Source: Chaenocephalus aceratus (lineage: Eukaryota > Chordata > Actinopteri > Perciformes > Channichthyidae). From it: a DNA stretch of 64,000 nucleotides. The notes beneath the pieces are model-generated. The model was not told where the DNA came from and did no database searches. It was given only the letters and a program-made list of their open reading frames with translations. Below are positions 1 through 21,109 of the stretch, in pieces. The position numbers and the translations under genes are program-made. Position 1 is the stretch's first letter. Each line of letters opens with the position of its first letter. The stretch spans positions 27,315,980 through 27,379,979 of the forward strand of contig CM043788.1 in NCBI GenBank assembly GCA_023974075.1, given 5' to 3'.

Positions 1-1002
1 ATGCACCACTCTTCTTTTAAGTAACGCTCTGCTACACATTTTTACAGTTACACAAATAAACCCCTGGGAGTAATAGCTCTTACTGAGCAGCCCAAATGAC
101 AAGGGAAGTGCTTTAGTGAGGGGATTCTCGGCTAAGGGAAGATCATTTTTCTTTCGTTTCCTCAGAGGTTCACAGTTACTGTATAGGCAGGACTGGGTTT
201 TCAGCTACAAATAGACACACATTAGTAGTGTCTCTTACCTAGAGTCTAAGTGTGTTAGTTCCTAAGTAATTAAGAAATGAGGAATACATTTTTCCCTTAT
301 TCTCGAGCTTACATACCTCAAATGGATAAGTATTTATTTTTGATGTCTACTAATCAACTCTTTCGCAATATTTCTTTCTGAAAGAAATCTAACATTAGGG
401 AAATGGAGATTGTCCTTAAAATATGGACAGCACTTTTGAATATGTGCATTACATGATGTCACATGAACAAGTTAAACTTATGATCATTATTATATAATTA
501 TTTATTATTATACAAATATCCTAAAAATCCCTGTTTCAGTTGGAAAATGTTTTCCTATGATGACCTAGCAACAGTTTATTTTAAAGTTGTAGGCATACAA
601 ATATTGAGAACCTGCAATAGAATTAAAGTAAATCTATAATTATTAAATTGTTAACATTATATATATCTCTGAAATCTTCCTTTGTGTTTCACTGGCCTTA
701 GCCTACAACATTAATAGAACCTTAGGACCTACTTTCTTTTGATTTTCATAGCAGCAACATACAGTATCAGCATCTTGCCGAATACAAAAGCAATAAAGAC
801 TTTTTCCCAAGATCTCTGTTGTAGGATGTTTCATGTTTGCATTTGCAGGATGGTCAGGACCATAAGGGCATGGACTCTGAATTGAATGGCATCACACAAA
901 CTATTGCAAATTGTATAACACAGAGATTAAAGTTTAAGGAAGTCCATTAGTTTGTCAGACAAACAAGCTGTCTTACTAAAAAGTGACTTTAGAGGGCCAG
1001 AC
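1..1002. other. Upstream gene-free DNA
   Basis: AT-rich sequence with no supported exon, RNA gene or clear repeat. All open frames here are short and lack splice context. Confidence 0.6.
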
Positions 1003-1304
1003 TTAAAGGTAGGTAATTCACTTCAGAAACACTTTTTGTTATATTCCATGGAATGCTCTTAACATCCCGATAGCAATGAATACATGACATGCTTTGACAA
1101 TCAATACATAAAAAAACGTCATCTGTGGAAGCCGTGGCACAATCTGTGCACAAATTTATCTCGTGCCCTCATTGGTCAATGTGTGCGTTTGTTTGTGTTG
1201 GAGGAGGGAAGTCTGAAGGAAGGGGCAGATTTTTTTCGGCTGCGTACTTTCAAATTCTAGCGGACTCGAACTGGTTTTTTCCATTCTTACCTACCCTACC
1301 TTTA
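1003..1304. mobile_element. Short inverted-repeat element (MITE), copy 1
   Basis: The left end TTAAAGGTAGGTAA is mirrored by TTACCTACCCTACCTTTA at the right end. The interior matches the second copy at 7277-7667, sharing for example TATTCCATGGAATGCTCTTA and a run containing GTCATCTGTGGAAGCCGT. This copy lacks about 85 bases present in copy 2 and its left terminus has lost a few bases. It has no coding capacity. The terminal TTAA would fit a piggyBac-like target, but that is inference. Confidence 0.75.
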
Positions 1305-1422
1305 CGCTAGAAATGCTGTGGATCAAGTTGAGTATAAAGCCACTAAATAAAGATAATCAGATATGGCAAATGACAGAGGCATCATATTGCACATTGTGTG
1401 TGTATCACGTGTGTAGCGTGAA

Positions 1423-1585
<163 letters not shown>

Positions 1586-1985
1586 CCTGCCTCTTATTTC
1601 CAGTGCACTAGTTTGAATTGGGTTTGCCTGATTGACTTTCAGCTCCCGCCAAACTGAAGGGAAGGTAATTACACATAATTATTTAGACAAGGTTATAAGG
1701 TCAATATGGGGCTCCACATAAACGTTTAATATATTGAGACGATAAGGTCAAATAACCAAACTAATTGTGAAAATAAATAACGAAGCAGTAATATGTAAAA
1801 CACGATAAACAGATTTTCAGTGGGGTTGTTTACCAGAACACCATCTGTCTGTCCCATGGTTACCAGTGTACGGTGCCCTTCATAATCTCGCGATACATCT
1901 CCGGAGGCAAGCTGCACCCACGAGAATGTCGTTTCGCGCGCTGAAACTAAGCTCCAGTCACATTTCAGATTGAAAGGTCTGCTAG

Positions 1986-2060
1986 CCAATGAACTCGAGT
2001 TGTTTAGAGCAAATTAGCCAATGGGGAAACTGTATTATTAGAGCAGGCGGGATATCAAAG
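1986..2060 (+). promoter_or_regulatory. uhrf1: uhrf1 promoter: two CCAAT boxes and an E2F-like site
   Basis: Two forward CCAAT boxes (1986-1990 and 2018-2022) are followed by GGCGGGA at 2046-2052, which resembles an E2F site. No TATA box is placed near the inferred start. CCAAT plus E2F is the usual architecture of S-phase genes, and UHRF1 is a known cell-cycle-regulated E2F target. The region lies just before an untranslated exon ending in a good splice donor at 2198. The role is inferred from motifs and position. Confidence 0.55.
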
Positions 2061-2079
2061 TCTTGAAGAATAACTCATT

Positions 2080-2198
2080 GATCAACCTCCAACAAGGCAG
2101 AGTTGCTTGTGCAAACCTCATACACAAGTTAGTTACGGAAAACGTGCGCGTTACTCCGTAAACCTCTATTTCTTGTTTTCACTTGGACGAACTATCAG
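2080..2198 (+). other. uhrf1: uhrf1 untranslated first exon (inferred)
   Basis: The sequence downstream of the CCAAT/E2F cluster ends in ATCAG followed by the donor GTAAAG at 2199. The next acceptor, AACACAG, is at 4477, ten bases before the uhrf1 ATG. The 5-prime boundary is a guess because no transcription start can be read directly. Confidence 0.45.
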
Positions 2199-3265
2199 GT
2201 AAAGCAGATTTCTTCTCGTGTTAAAATAACTTTTAAAATGGTACTCATTGAAATCTTCTCACAGTAACTTGGCTAGCTCACTATGGTTAGCTAACTTCAC
2301 AAAGTCACCTCGTTTATGTTTGGCTTACCTACCGAGCAAGCAAAATGTAAAATTGTAAATTAAATATTTTGTCACTGGGGGAGTTTTATTTGCTGTTGAA
2401 TGTACTCTCAATTCTCTGTGCTAACCTAACGTTGTTGAAAGGGTTCGAACAATAACTTGTAACGTGGTTTGCTGAAACATAAAGCATTGATAGGTGCATG
2501 ATGAACTTGACTTGAGCTGTTGTTTATTTGTAGTATTACCACATACTGCCTAACACATGGTGAAATAACTAGCTTTGGCAATTCACCGCTTCCTCTAGAA
2601 GCAAAACACACCACGCCAACCTCCAAACACTGTATTTATTTTCCAGTTTTTCCGTGTTGAAAAAACGACTCATATTTTGTCTACATTTTGTTTAAATGGA
2701 ATGATCTCGGTAAATGAACGCATATCAGGAGAGAGGAAGTCGTTTTTGTATCAATGTTGTTGGTGATGTTTTGTTCACGGGTTTATTCGAGCCAGCAGAG
2801 CGACCAACATCTCAGCGGAGAACTCAAAGTAAAAACCAAGCAGCCATCGAGCTCAGTGTTTACCACCGAGAAAGAACAACACACGGCTTATGCAAGTAGA
2901 GGAGCGTTTAAGTACGGTTATAATCGATTCCATGGTGCACATAAGGTAGTATTTCGGTGTGTTTTATTGTGAGAGACTGAAGGCACATTGTTTGCTAGCG
3001 CTCCCTCCCGTCCGGATGTGCTGCTCAGTTTTAAAAGAACTGGGAGTGGCCTCAGCTCAGTTTCCCGCACTGTATTTAAATCAGCCTGTTCCCTCCCTTT
3101 CTGATTCTCTGTTCAAGTGACAGCCCAGTGCTGACAGAAACACAATACACGGACCAACACTGATATGGTCAAATTCCCTCTGCTGATCACCATTTAATTT
3201 TCCTTTTTAACTGAATTCATTTCATTTACATAATTTTAATGATTTAATTGGCAAGAACTCTATGA

Positions 3266-3325
3266 TGGGTAGGTAGGTAGGTACGTACTTTATTGATCCC
3301 AATTTGGGAAGTTTTTGCGTTGCAG
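3266..3325 (-). repeat. LINE 3-prime tail fragment
   Basis: A (GTAG)n stretch runs into ACTTTATTGATCCCAATTTG, which looks like the reverse complement of the conserved 3-prime end of fish non-LTR retrotransposons. It is short and non-coding. The family is not assigned. Confidence 0.45.
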
Positions 3326-3671
3326 CAACATAAAAAACACACGGCAATGTACACAAGAGAAACGAAGACACAGAAATAAACAGTACAATATATTTCATAA
3401 ATATGAATAAAATAGCATTTAAAAAGATAAAACAAATATAATGCAGGATATTATTGTGCAAGAATGGATTATCCAATATTAAATAGAATATTCATGTAAA
3501 ATGTCCAGTGTGATTTTAAGTCCAGTTGTTAAGAGAAGCTATGGAGCAGACAGTTCTCTTCCGGCCAGAGGTGATTTGTTATAGAGAATAATGTCCATGC
3601 AATGATGATTATTTTGTGTATTGAAAACTTACAAGCTGATATGTGGCCACCTCAGCATTAACATTGCCTTT

Positions 3672-3869
3672 GGGAGGCGTGTGGCACAGTGGGTAGAGCG
3701 ATGGTGTTCGGATCAAGGGAGCACAGGTTCAAACCCCACTGCAGTCAGCATGCTGTTGTGTCCCTGAGACACTTCACCCCAAATTGCTCCTGTGGGGATT
3801 GCCCACAGTATTGAGTATGTAAGTCGCTTTGGATAAAAGCGTTTAACAAGTGACATGTCATGTGTAATG
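3672..3869 (+). mobile_element. tRNA-derived SINE, copy 1
   Basis: The head GGGAGGCGTGTGGCACAGTG has a Pol III A-box-like segment, and GGTTCAAACCCC is a B box. The 3-prime part carries GTAAGTCGCTTTGGATAAAA, the tail shared by fish SINEs thought to use L2-type LINE machinery. Related copies lie at 26289, 45575 (reverse) and 53554. It is a retroposed repeat, not a functional tRNA gene, since it cannot form a tRNA 3-prime half. Confidence 0.85.
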
Positions 3870-4487
3870 CCTTTGTAGTTTGAAGAGTCACAATCAGTGG
3901 ATCTGTATTGTTCTCGGTAAGGAAGTGTCTTTGATATGGCGCACAAGATATCAGAAACACCTGGCTCAAGATGGTGATATCTGCATTGCGAAATGACTTG
4001 AATTAGTTTAAAATCATAAAGAAGCCTAAGAATGGTCATTGTGGGTACTACTACGACTTGGACATGCAATTGAAAGAGAAAGTTATTAATTCTCAAACTA
4101 TTTAAACTGCTGTGTTGCTTCCATTAAAAAAAAAGTGGACAAACCAAATATTAGGATGGGGGCAAGGTCATAGTGATGTGCCATTCAATGCTTTGTATCA
4201 GTCTTACTCTATTATTTTTTTTAATCATGTATTACTTACTAAAATGATTTTAATCAGCAGTTGGATTTAAATGCAAATACCAACCAATTAATAGCATACA
4301 AATCGTGTTGCTCATGCTGTTGATGATGTGTTTGACAAAACTGGCTTCTATCAGATCACTGACATCTGCTGTTGTTGATGAAATCATCCATTTAACATGA
4401 GTGAATACTCACAGAATCTACTATAACAATTATTATTCTTTTCACTATAATGGTACATGTTTTGATTGTTAACACAGGGCAGCTGCA

Positions 4488-12875
<8,388 letters not shown>

Positions 12876-12945
12876 TCATTGGTTCTGCCTACTCTGCCTG
12901 GGAGGAAACGCCATGTAAACTGTAAGGGCGTTTTTCAGCAAAGGC

Positions 12946-12951
12946 AATAAA
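12946..12951 (+). terminator. uhrf1: uhrf1 polyadenylation signal
   Basis: AATAAA lies 71 bases after the stop codon, implying a short 3-prime UTR. A second AATAAA at 14467-14472, followed by a GT-rich stretch, could serve a longer transcript. Confidence 0.6.
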
Positions 12952-15540
12952 GAATCAATCTCTCTTAATATATTTTTTAATGATTTATAAAACTGCAAGT
13001 TTTGTGGACTTCAATGCTATCGTTTTTCTACCTTGGATCTGCCATGTAGTTAAAGAATTTTTTTTAATTCCTTTTCGTAATCGCGCCATTACTCCGTTAA
13101 CGCCTTACACCGTGATTTTACTCCCAGCGTTTGATATTGTTCCCTTAACTAATGCTAATGTTATCCATTCTATCAAATGTTTGTTACCTTTTTAACTAAA
13201 TCCCTCCATGTTTAGCACTGCTTATGAGCACGTTAAGTAAAGAGGGGTTGAGCCGTTTGCTTATTTGGACATTTTCTATACACTGCTATTATAAGAATAT
13301 GCGTCTCATCTGGTCTGCTGTTAATTTTGCTGTTGTTGGTCAACATGTTAATGCATTTAAGAAAAAATTCTGATCTTTTAGTCCGAGTTTTTTTTTACTG
13401 TTTAACTTTGAAATCTGGCCTGACAGTGTTGTGCATCTCCTGGAGCCGTGTGTCTGCGCTACTTCGTAGATCTCTAGCTAAGGTTGCAATTGACAACCTA
13501 GGCAAACATCAACAAACGAGATTGCGCTAACATGATATGTGCACAAAGCTGCTCCAGAAAATGAAGATGAGGTCGGACTTTCATGCACAAACTAAACCAG
13601 TTCTAAGTTTAGTTTTTCTGCTCTTCAGCAGACTGAGAGGAAGTGTCTTGTCGGGGAACGTTGTCATCCAATGTGGTTTGATTTTCTACCTTGAATATTG
13701 GTTTCTTTAAAAATATTTTCATATAATCCTTTTATATTTGTTAGAGATTTGGTTTAAAAGTATCCATGAATTTGATTCAACCTTGACAGCTAAAAATGTT
13801 GGATTCTTAAGGCCATTATATAACGTGGTGAAGATTTGAATTTTCTCCCGTTTCAAAAAGGTTCACTTTGATGAAGTCCAAAGAAAAACAAAAAGTGCTT
13901 AACAAAGAGTGTTATGTAGGACACATCTATCTAGTTATTTAGACATTGTCCCTGACACAACCTACTGAAGTCTAGAAACGTTATTTGTATTTTCTAAAAC
14001 ATTTAATTTGTACCTTTTCTCTTTTTATAATCTATTACTGCCATCTGTAGGGGGGCTGTTCAGTCAGATTGTTGTGCCTCCTTTGGTCACTCGTATTACC
14101 TGACCTCATTTAGAAAACAGGAAATGCTTGCATTAATAAACTTAAAGGAAATTCCCCACACTGCTCCTGAGATTTGATATTGAATCGACTAGATTATCTG
14201 AATTTATTATTGATGACTACTTTTGCCGTTGCCTTTGTCATTTATCAATATTTGGTGTTGAATGTCAACAGCAGTGTGAGACTATGTCCCTCCACATGCC
14301 AGCACTTTGAGTTTTGATGGAGAGACAAAGGTTTGCATAGACTGGGAAATGTATATTTTCGGAAATTGTATAATTTTTTTAGTCCATTTTAGTTTTGATA
14401 TGTAGTTTTTAGAATTGCTTGCACAAGTTTGGTGCAAAAATTGTCAATACGTTTTCAGTGTTATTCAATAAAAAAGTGAAAATGAAATTTGTTTGTTTTT
14501 TAGGGTACTGTATTTAGGAACATTTACCAAAAAAAACATTTCAAATTGTAATCTTGAAGGTTTCAGCTGTGGGCTGGAATTAACTTTGTTTTGATGAAAA
14601 ATGAAAAGATAAATACTTTACAGGAATACATTTTAAGTGTGGAACTGATTTCAAACTTCACAATTTCAATGTTTAAAGGACCTCAAGACTCAGAAAATAA
14701 GTCAATTTACTCTAGAAGTTTATCTTAATCCACGCATGTTTTTATAATTCCAATTGTCACCTTTTTTCTTTACTAAAGAAATCAATGCTGTGAATACTCA
14801 GAGTATACCAGTATGTCATTGGACAAATTGCAGGAAATAGGATGGTATAAATATAATATATTAATTATACATTCTGCAACAAACTACATTTCCTCTTCTG
14901 GAATAAATAAAGTATGCCTTAAATTCAAAGGAAAGAAAAATAAATACTTCAGGGTTGGTTAAGTATTTGAAATATCAAAAATATTGACTTATTCCTATTT
15001 ATATATAAAATATGTATCAGATTTCCCTGTACAAATACATTATCTGTGATTTTTCTTTTTTGGATTTATATTTTTTAGGATCTTTTGTGCATTTTAATGA
15101 TACCAAAATGTATAATACTTAGCTAAAACTTGTGTATCAGATTGCTTATGCCTTCTACAGAAAAATTGGGAATATATAAACAAAGTAATTTATAATTGTT
15201 ATATTAGTGTAGGTTTTTTTCTGAATATTTTTTAAATGTTTTATTGTAACCAAAAGAGGTAGCATGAAAACAATCTATAAACGTTAAAAATGTTTCCCTA
15301 TACAATTACAAATAATTATATATATTGTTTAAAAAATAATGTTTTTTTTAAGGATCTGTTATGAATTGTAATGCTACCAAAGATCATTGGGTTTGAGATA
15401 GTCGCTCAGACAATTACATTGGAAGGAAATGGATAAGATACCGAGCATAAGAGCACGTTCAGGGTTTTGGAACAAGCTGTAACTCTTAGAGAAATATGTT
15501 TAATAACACTGAAAGTATATTTATTTTACTCTTAGTCAAC
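12952..15540. other. Gene-free spacer between uhrf1 and kdm4b
   Basis: AT-rich sequence with no supported exon. It may include an extended uhrf1 3-prime UTR up to the AATAAA at 14467. No recognised transposon ends were seen. Confidence 0.5.
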
Positions 15541-15560
15541 ACAGCAGTCCCGGCATTGTC

Positions 15561-15860
15561 GACGTGCGTGACGTGCACGCACTATCTATGGTAAGCAAAG
15601 TAGTCCTGAGCGTCTTCTGCCATTGGTTGATGTGTGTGTCTATAACCAAATAAACCAACCATATCGTTGGGTTGATGAACAAGAATACTTTTATCCGTGT
15701 GATTTGACCAATCACAAACCCTGTTTTTTGAGGTGGGCGTGACTCTAAATAGCCCCTCAGTTAGCTAATGCTAGAGCAACATCCATACAGGGTTTTTTTT
15801 ACAAAACGAAACCAAATCGATTAAAAAAACAAGGAGAGGACTATACGTTTGCTGCAGGAG
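15561..15860 (+). promoter_or_regulatory. kdm4b: Probable kdm4b promoter and untranslated first exon
   Basis: CpG-containing sequence unlike its AT-rich surroundings. It has a CRE-like TGACGTGC at 15569-15576, an inverted CCAAT (ATTGG) at 15622-15626 and a forward CCAAT at 15708-15712. About 130 bases later, CTGCAGGAG precedes a possible donor GTAATA at 15861, which would end an untranslated exon. It is the best promoter candidate between uhrf1 and the first kdm4b coding exon. No transcription start can be proven. Confidence 0.4.
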
Positions 15861-17048
15861 GTAATAGTTCTCGAACGGAATTCATTTTATGCAAACGCAA
15901 TGACCGTATTCTCGTGTAATTGTGTTGTGTATGGCTGTCGTCGCAGTGTTTTTGGTTTTTCTAAATGCATATATGTAAGTAGCTGCCGAGCAAGGAGCTA
16001 ACCAGCGTTAGCTCAACATACATGAAGTTAAACCCTAATAACCGGTGGGTGACGTGTGGTTAAATGTAACACATTTTACTCATTATAAAGCGCTTTGGCT
16101 CTGGTTGTTGTTCTTGTCTTCTTGGATACAATTATAAGAGCTTATGTTAGTTGTGTATAGCCATCTTAGCAGGAGCAGCCTGTAATTACTCCTTCTTTAA
16201 ATCGAGCAGCGTCTTTTTACTCTCACCAAGTCAGATTCTTGAACCACCTATCAAGGGGGATACATGCTGTTCAGAACTATTAGCATTACGGTTTTTAGTA
16301 AGGAGGGCAGTGTTCTGTAATATTGAGACAAGTTGTAGGCCAAGATAGATTTAAAGGGGCTGTGTAGGCCCCTTTTTGTTGTGGTTAGACAGCTGGGGGC
16401 CTGACATGACCCACTGAAGAGATCAGTCCTGGTTCAAGGAGGTCATTGCTTTTTGAAACATTACTACATTTTGGATGAGTGACTTATCGGTTTATGACAA
16501 GCGGCTAATTCGGAAGAGATGGCTTTCACATTACTGTTTGAGTGGGATTTGTTTACAAATATCTTGTATTAAATCCAGCTAAATATAACTTCCTCTCGCT
16601 TGAAACCTGACTGTGTCGTTTTTAAGAGCTGTGTGTCCTGCTTGTCAGTGTTTGCATGCTAGATGCAAATGAATAGTTAAATTGTCCCCATTTGGCTTGC
16701 TTTGTATGAGGAACTAACTCATGTAGGCTATATGTGGTCATGCATGAGAAGTGCATATTTAGGAATGAAGTTATGTGTTTTAGTCAGAAACAATATTTGG
16801 GACTATCCAAGCCAAGTGTTGCAGAGCACAGGTAAAATGAGTTAATAGTTTCTGAAGGGCCAATCTTTAGGCCAAACATCCCCCCTCTCCTTTAAAAATA
16901 TGTTTTAAATAAGTAGTAAGGGACTTTTATTATTCCTGAAATTGATCACATTTCAAAGTACTAGGGTTCTAACAGTAAACAAGATTCATATTACATTATG
17001 AACCTTGGTTTGAATGTTTCCGATATAAAATATATATCACAAAATGCA

Positions 17049-17050
<2 letters not shown>

Positions 17051-17109
<59 letters not shown>
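17051..17109. repeat. (AT)n microsatellite
   Basis: 59 bases of alternating AT. It yields a spurious Tyr-Ile repeat frame on the minus strand. Confidence 0.97.
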
Positions 17110-17114
<5 letters not shown>

Positions 17115-19160
17115 GTTTCAAAATGTATTCAAAATATATATAAACACAAAACAGTGACCTGTTTGTCATGAGTGTTATTGTTAGGGGACTCAAGTAGTGG
17201 CATAGTGTTGATATTACAAATGACTAATTCTGCGTCACAAGACTCTGACCTGTTGATTCTAATGATGAATCCAACTGTTGCGTTGCCTCGTGTTGCCTGC
17301 TTGCTCCATGTCAATACACGGCAAAGAGTACAGCCAATGGCAAACTAGCATGCAGGTTCTGCGCATGTGTGGAAATATCATTACTTTTCATACCAGGGAG
17401 CAGCAGTACTCTGTTTTTGTCAATCAAAAGGGCCTGAAGTTTGAGGGAAGCCAACCTAGGCTTGATGTGTCAGAGCCTTTGAAATGCAAATGGGGGCACA
17501 TTGTTTTCTACGACTGACTATTGACGCATACCTGCAGCTATAAACTCTTAGCAATAGTTATTTATTTGTCTAACACTGCAGTTGCAGGCTTCCTCAACTG
17601 AGAACCTGCCTTTCAATCTGTTTTTGTCTCAATAGGCCAGTTTACACATTTGTATGATGCCTTGGTAAATTAAATGTCAGTCAAACACTGTTGGAATACA
17701 GTTAGACGCATATTGCTACCATCTGAGTTGGACTATAGCGTATACACCACAACTGTTCGGGGCATATGCACATCCTGATTCAGCCACAAAAAACTTATTT
17801 TCTCCAAGTTCTTTAATTCGTAGTAATACAATAACTGCTCTCCATTTGTCTTGTATCACACCTGTCACCTCTTTTTATGTGTAGTAATTTTATAGGAACT
17901 TAAGAAACTTTTTTAGGAACCAAGGGGTTCTACCTCTATATTCAGTAGGGCTGCAACTATTAATTCTGTCTGTCAATTTTCTATTTCTATGAATTAATTA
18001 GTCTACAAAATCAGTCAGGAGTCGGTAAAATGCATGTCCCAAGTTCCCAGAACCCAAAATGACACAGGGAACAGGGAAATCAATATCTTCTTTGAGTGAA
18101 TACAAATAACAGACTCATTGTTTCAACTTCATATTTAAGTTCCTGGTCTAAAGTTTTTTTCTCCTAGAGAAGTCTGTTTCTAGATGTAGTTATTTGACTG
18201 ACCTCACTCAGCTAGGAGCTATCGGGTTGGGTTTGTTGCACTAAAGGTTGTGGTTTGTCAAACAGAAACCTGAGGGACGCTTACATTTCTTTACAACTAA
18301 CATTTACATAGTAAGGTTAAACTAGTTTCCAGTAATGTCAATATTACAGCAAGGGGAGTTACAAGGCTTCCTGATAGGTCTGAAAAAAGTCAGATAAAGG
18401 GGGAGATTCTGTGGGAGAGAGATATAAGGAAAACTGGCGGATGAAAGTATGGTGAGAAAAAAACAACCTGTTGTATTAGCCGTTTGCTTTAATGGCAATC
18501 CAAAAACAAATAACTATGAAACAAATGAATTGAAACATCCAAGCAAACATTACAGTTACACAGCAGTGCACCACAGAGTACTGCATTTGGTCTTTTTATT
18601 TATTATTTCTTCCTGTAAGTCTTGGGCACACGAGGACAATGCTACATGAAATAAGAGCTAGCTACTGTATGTTTAATATATCAGGGCTGTAACCAAAATG
18701 ATTAATAACACTAAAACATTACAATATGAGTTACAGGCAGCTTTGAGCGACAGATGCATTTGCGCTTTATAACAACATATCACTAGATTGTTTTGAGCAC
18801 ATCCAGCTATTAGCCTGGGTGTTGTGTTTTTTACCTCCAAATGTCTGACATTTTAGGAATGTGCTGCAGTCGTGACCGTCACTCTCCTTCAGGCAATCTT
18901 CTGGTTTGTGCTAATGCTGAATAATAAATCGGTAGTAGCCCATATACACTTTTAAAAGCACAGGGGGGGATGCTTGTCTGGCATACAATGCATTTGATGT
19001 GGCGATGGGTCGTCATGATATTGTTGTTATATAAATAAAACCCACGTGCAGCAGGAGTGCTTTTTCGATGATGCGCTGGGATGCTGTGCGACACTTTCCT
19101 ATAAGCTATATAGATACTCACCCTTTCCAAAACCTTGCAATTTTAAAGTTAAACGACTGT

Positions 19161-19398
19161 GCAACTGTGGCTGCGAAGGATTGCGGTCATCTTTTAACCA
19201 GAAGGTTGTGGGTTTGATCCCAGCTTGTGAACGCGATACTTAACCCTGAGTTTCTCCCTCATGGCCAACGTGTGTGAATGTTAGCCTCCCTAGAGCAAGT
19301 GGTACTGCTCTGCATGAATGAGGTGTGAATGGGTGAATGACTCGAACTATGTAAAGCGCTCTGATATAAGTACAGTCCATTTAGCATTTTTCCATTTA
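19161..19398 (+). mobile_element. SINE of a second family
   Basis: A B-box-like GGTTGTGGGTTTGATCCCAG sits near the head. The tail GTGTGAATGGGTGAATGA, then GTAAAGCGCT and ACAGTCCATTTAGCATTT, is typical of a common fish retroposon. Boundaries are approximate. Confidence 0.6.
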
Positions 19399-19629
19399 AA
19401 CCAGGTCAAGTTTTGTATTTTTTGCTAGGAAAATTACATGATTAAACAATTTCAAGCTTTGTCAAGATAAGCATTTTGTTTCTATACACACTAGTGAAAC
19501 TTTGATTAGTATGGATGTCAACTGTGAAACAGAAACTTGGAACATACCAGCTTATTTAGACAGCTACTCTAGGACTTAATGCTCGTTTTGGCCAATGTGC
19601 CAATATCTTTAAAAATCATGCTTGCTCAT

Positions 19630-19711
19630 ATGGCTATTTGTGTACAGCACTTTGGCTCGACCAAAAATCGTTTATAAATGTGCTATATAAATAAAACTTG
19701 ATTTGATTTGA
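19630..19711 (+). repeat. Retroposon 3-prime tail
   Basis: GTACAGCACTTTGG ... TGTGCTATATAAATAAAACT followed by TTGATTTGATTTG, a tail common to fish non-LTR elements. Similar tails occur at 40435-40497 and 51117-51151. Confidence 0.6.
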
Positions 19712-20036
19712 TGGTCATGCTATTTCAATTTCTGACCCCCTTCTGAAAACTAATGTGTCCTCCATTTTTGGCGGCTGCTCAGACCAATAGGTCCCTTATT
19801 ATACTGTTTTTCATCAATATATTATAAGTCTCAGATATATACAAAACATGTCTCTGAAGTGTTTGACTCCAAATACCAAACAGATCATGCATTGCAGCAT
19901 CCCATAAACCCCTCTGTTCCAGCCCTGTTTTAAAAGTGCTGATTCTCTGTCTTTTACTTTCGATGAAAATAAGGTGTCACTCCCCACGCCCCTCTGAGAG
20001 ATATTTGGTTAAAAAGAACACAATGGTGCTCTAGTA

Positions 20037-20532
20037 CAGTGCTTCTCAAACTTTTCAGTAATGTACCCCCTTTGAAACATTTTCTCAGCCAAGTACCCCC
20101 TGACCGATCCCGAACATTTTTGATCGAAAAAGCCTATATAAATAATTACAATATAGTGATGTTCCCTCAGTGTGTGATTTATTAACTCCTTTGTGGTATG
20201 CATTATAATAAACTAAGGATATTTTCATTTTATGCATGAAAAAAATAACATAACACTTTTATAAAACAGATTTTCCCAAGGAGTTTTTCAATTTAAGTAA
20301 TATTTTATTGTGAAAAACTATAAAATACAATACACACATTTGACATGTTTATATGAGGACCCCCTTGGTGGTTCTAGGAATGTTCTATATAAAATTGTGT
20401 TTTCTATTTAAGTTATTTTACTAAGATAATTTTTTTAATTAACTTTAAAAAAAAAAATTAAATCTCACGTACGCCCTGCAGTACCCCAACGTACCCCCAG
20501 GGGTCCGCTTTCCCCCTATTTGAGAATCACTG
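20037..20532. mobile_element. hAT non-autonomous element, copy 1
   Basis: CAGTGCTTCTCAAA at the left and TTTGAGAATCACTG at the right are inverted repeats with one mismatch. Perfect 8-bp target duplications, CTCTAGTA, lie at 20029-20036 and 20533-20540. Subterminal GTACCCCC motifs recur at both ends. It is the same family as 28680-29174 and has no coding capacity. Confidence 0.93.
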
Positions 20533-20542
20533 CTCTAGTACA

Positions 20543-21109
20543 TCATTCACACCAACGCAACTCCGGTTCAAGCTCCGTGCTAGAACTTTTCAGGTTCAGA
20601 ACCGGTTCTTCGGTTTAGCCCCGGCTCTTTTCACACTGCCCAGAGTCCGACTGGTGCTGCGTCATCGTTTGCGTCATGACGTAACCGTTTGCGTGCCTGC
20701 TTCATAAAGCCAAACCGCGCGGCAACCCCTCACAGCTCACACCGACAACAACAACAATGGCCGATTGTGCTCCAGCTTCCTCTGTACCTCTTCGGAAGAC
20801 CAGATTCCCAGTAGGTAGCTGGTCTCTTCAGTGGACCACTGCTGCTTGTTAAGTTTCTCCATCGTTGTGTACAAACTGGATAAAACGCCGGCTTTTTGTT
20901 GTTGTTCAGGAGTTGATCCCGCCCTTCCCCCGCCTCCACGTAAGCGTGACGTATGCGGTGCTTTTGCTCTAGCCAGACAATTTTTTGGTGCTTGAAATGA
21001 ACCAGATTCCGGAGCTAAGAGGCTGCTCCGCTGCGGTGTGAACAGAAAAACCCGGTGCTTTTCAAGCTCCAGCTCCGAACCGGCCCTGAAACACCGTTGG
21101 TGTGAATGA
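20543..21109. mobile_element. Harbinger-like element with Myb-like fragment
   Basis: Perfect 15-base terminal inverted repeats: TCATTCACACCAACG at 20543-20557 and its reverse complement at 21095-21109. Further in, GGTTCAAGCTCC is mirrored by GAGCTTGAA-type sequence. A minus-strand open frame inside resembles the Myb/SANT-like accessory protein of PIF/Harbinger transposons. The element starts two bases after the target duplication of the preceding hAT copy. Confidence 0.75.
20737..20862 (-). CDS. Myb/SANT-like fragment of a Harbinger-type transposon
   Basis: 41 residues from ATG at 20862 to TGA at 20737, starting MEKLNKQQWSTEETSYLLGI. A tryptophan followed by an acidic helix and a WSSEEVQRKLE segment fits the start of the Myb-like DNA-binding protein of Harbinger elements. 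It stops after one helix-turn-helix-sized piece, so it is a relic or a first exon. Confidence 0.5.
   Translation of the reverse strand: MEKLNKQQWSTEETSYLLGIWSSEEVQRKLEHNRPLLLLSV

Larger units (their letters stand above)
2199..4477 (+). other. uhrf1: uhrf1 intron 1
   Basis: Non-coding between the inferred donor at 2199 and the acceptor at 4477. It holds a LINE-tail fragment near 3266-3325 and a SINE at 3672-3869. The several 60-80 residue open frames between 2.4 and 3.5 kb show no recognisable domain. Confidence 0.5.

Noticed and set aside
3672..3869. Functional tRNA gene
   Set aside because: A and B boxes are present, but no cloverleaf can be closed, and the same sequence recurs four times with a LINE-type tail, so it is a SINE.
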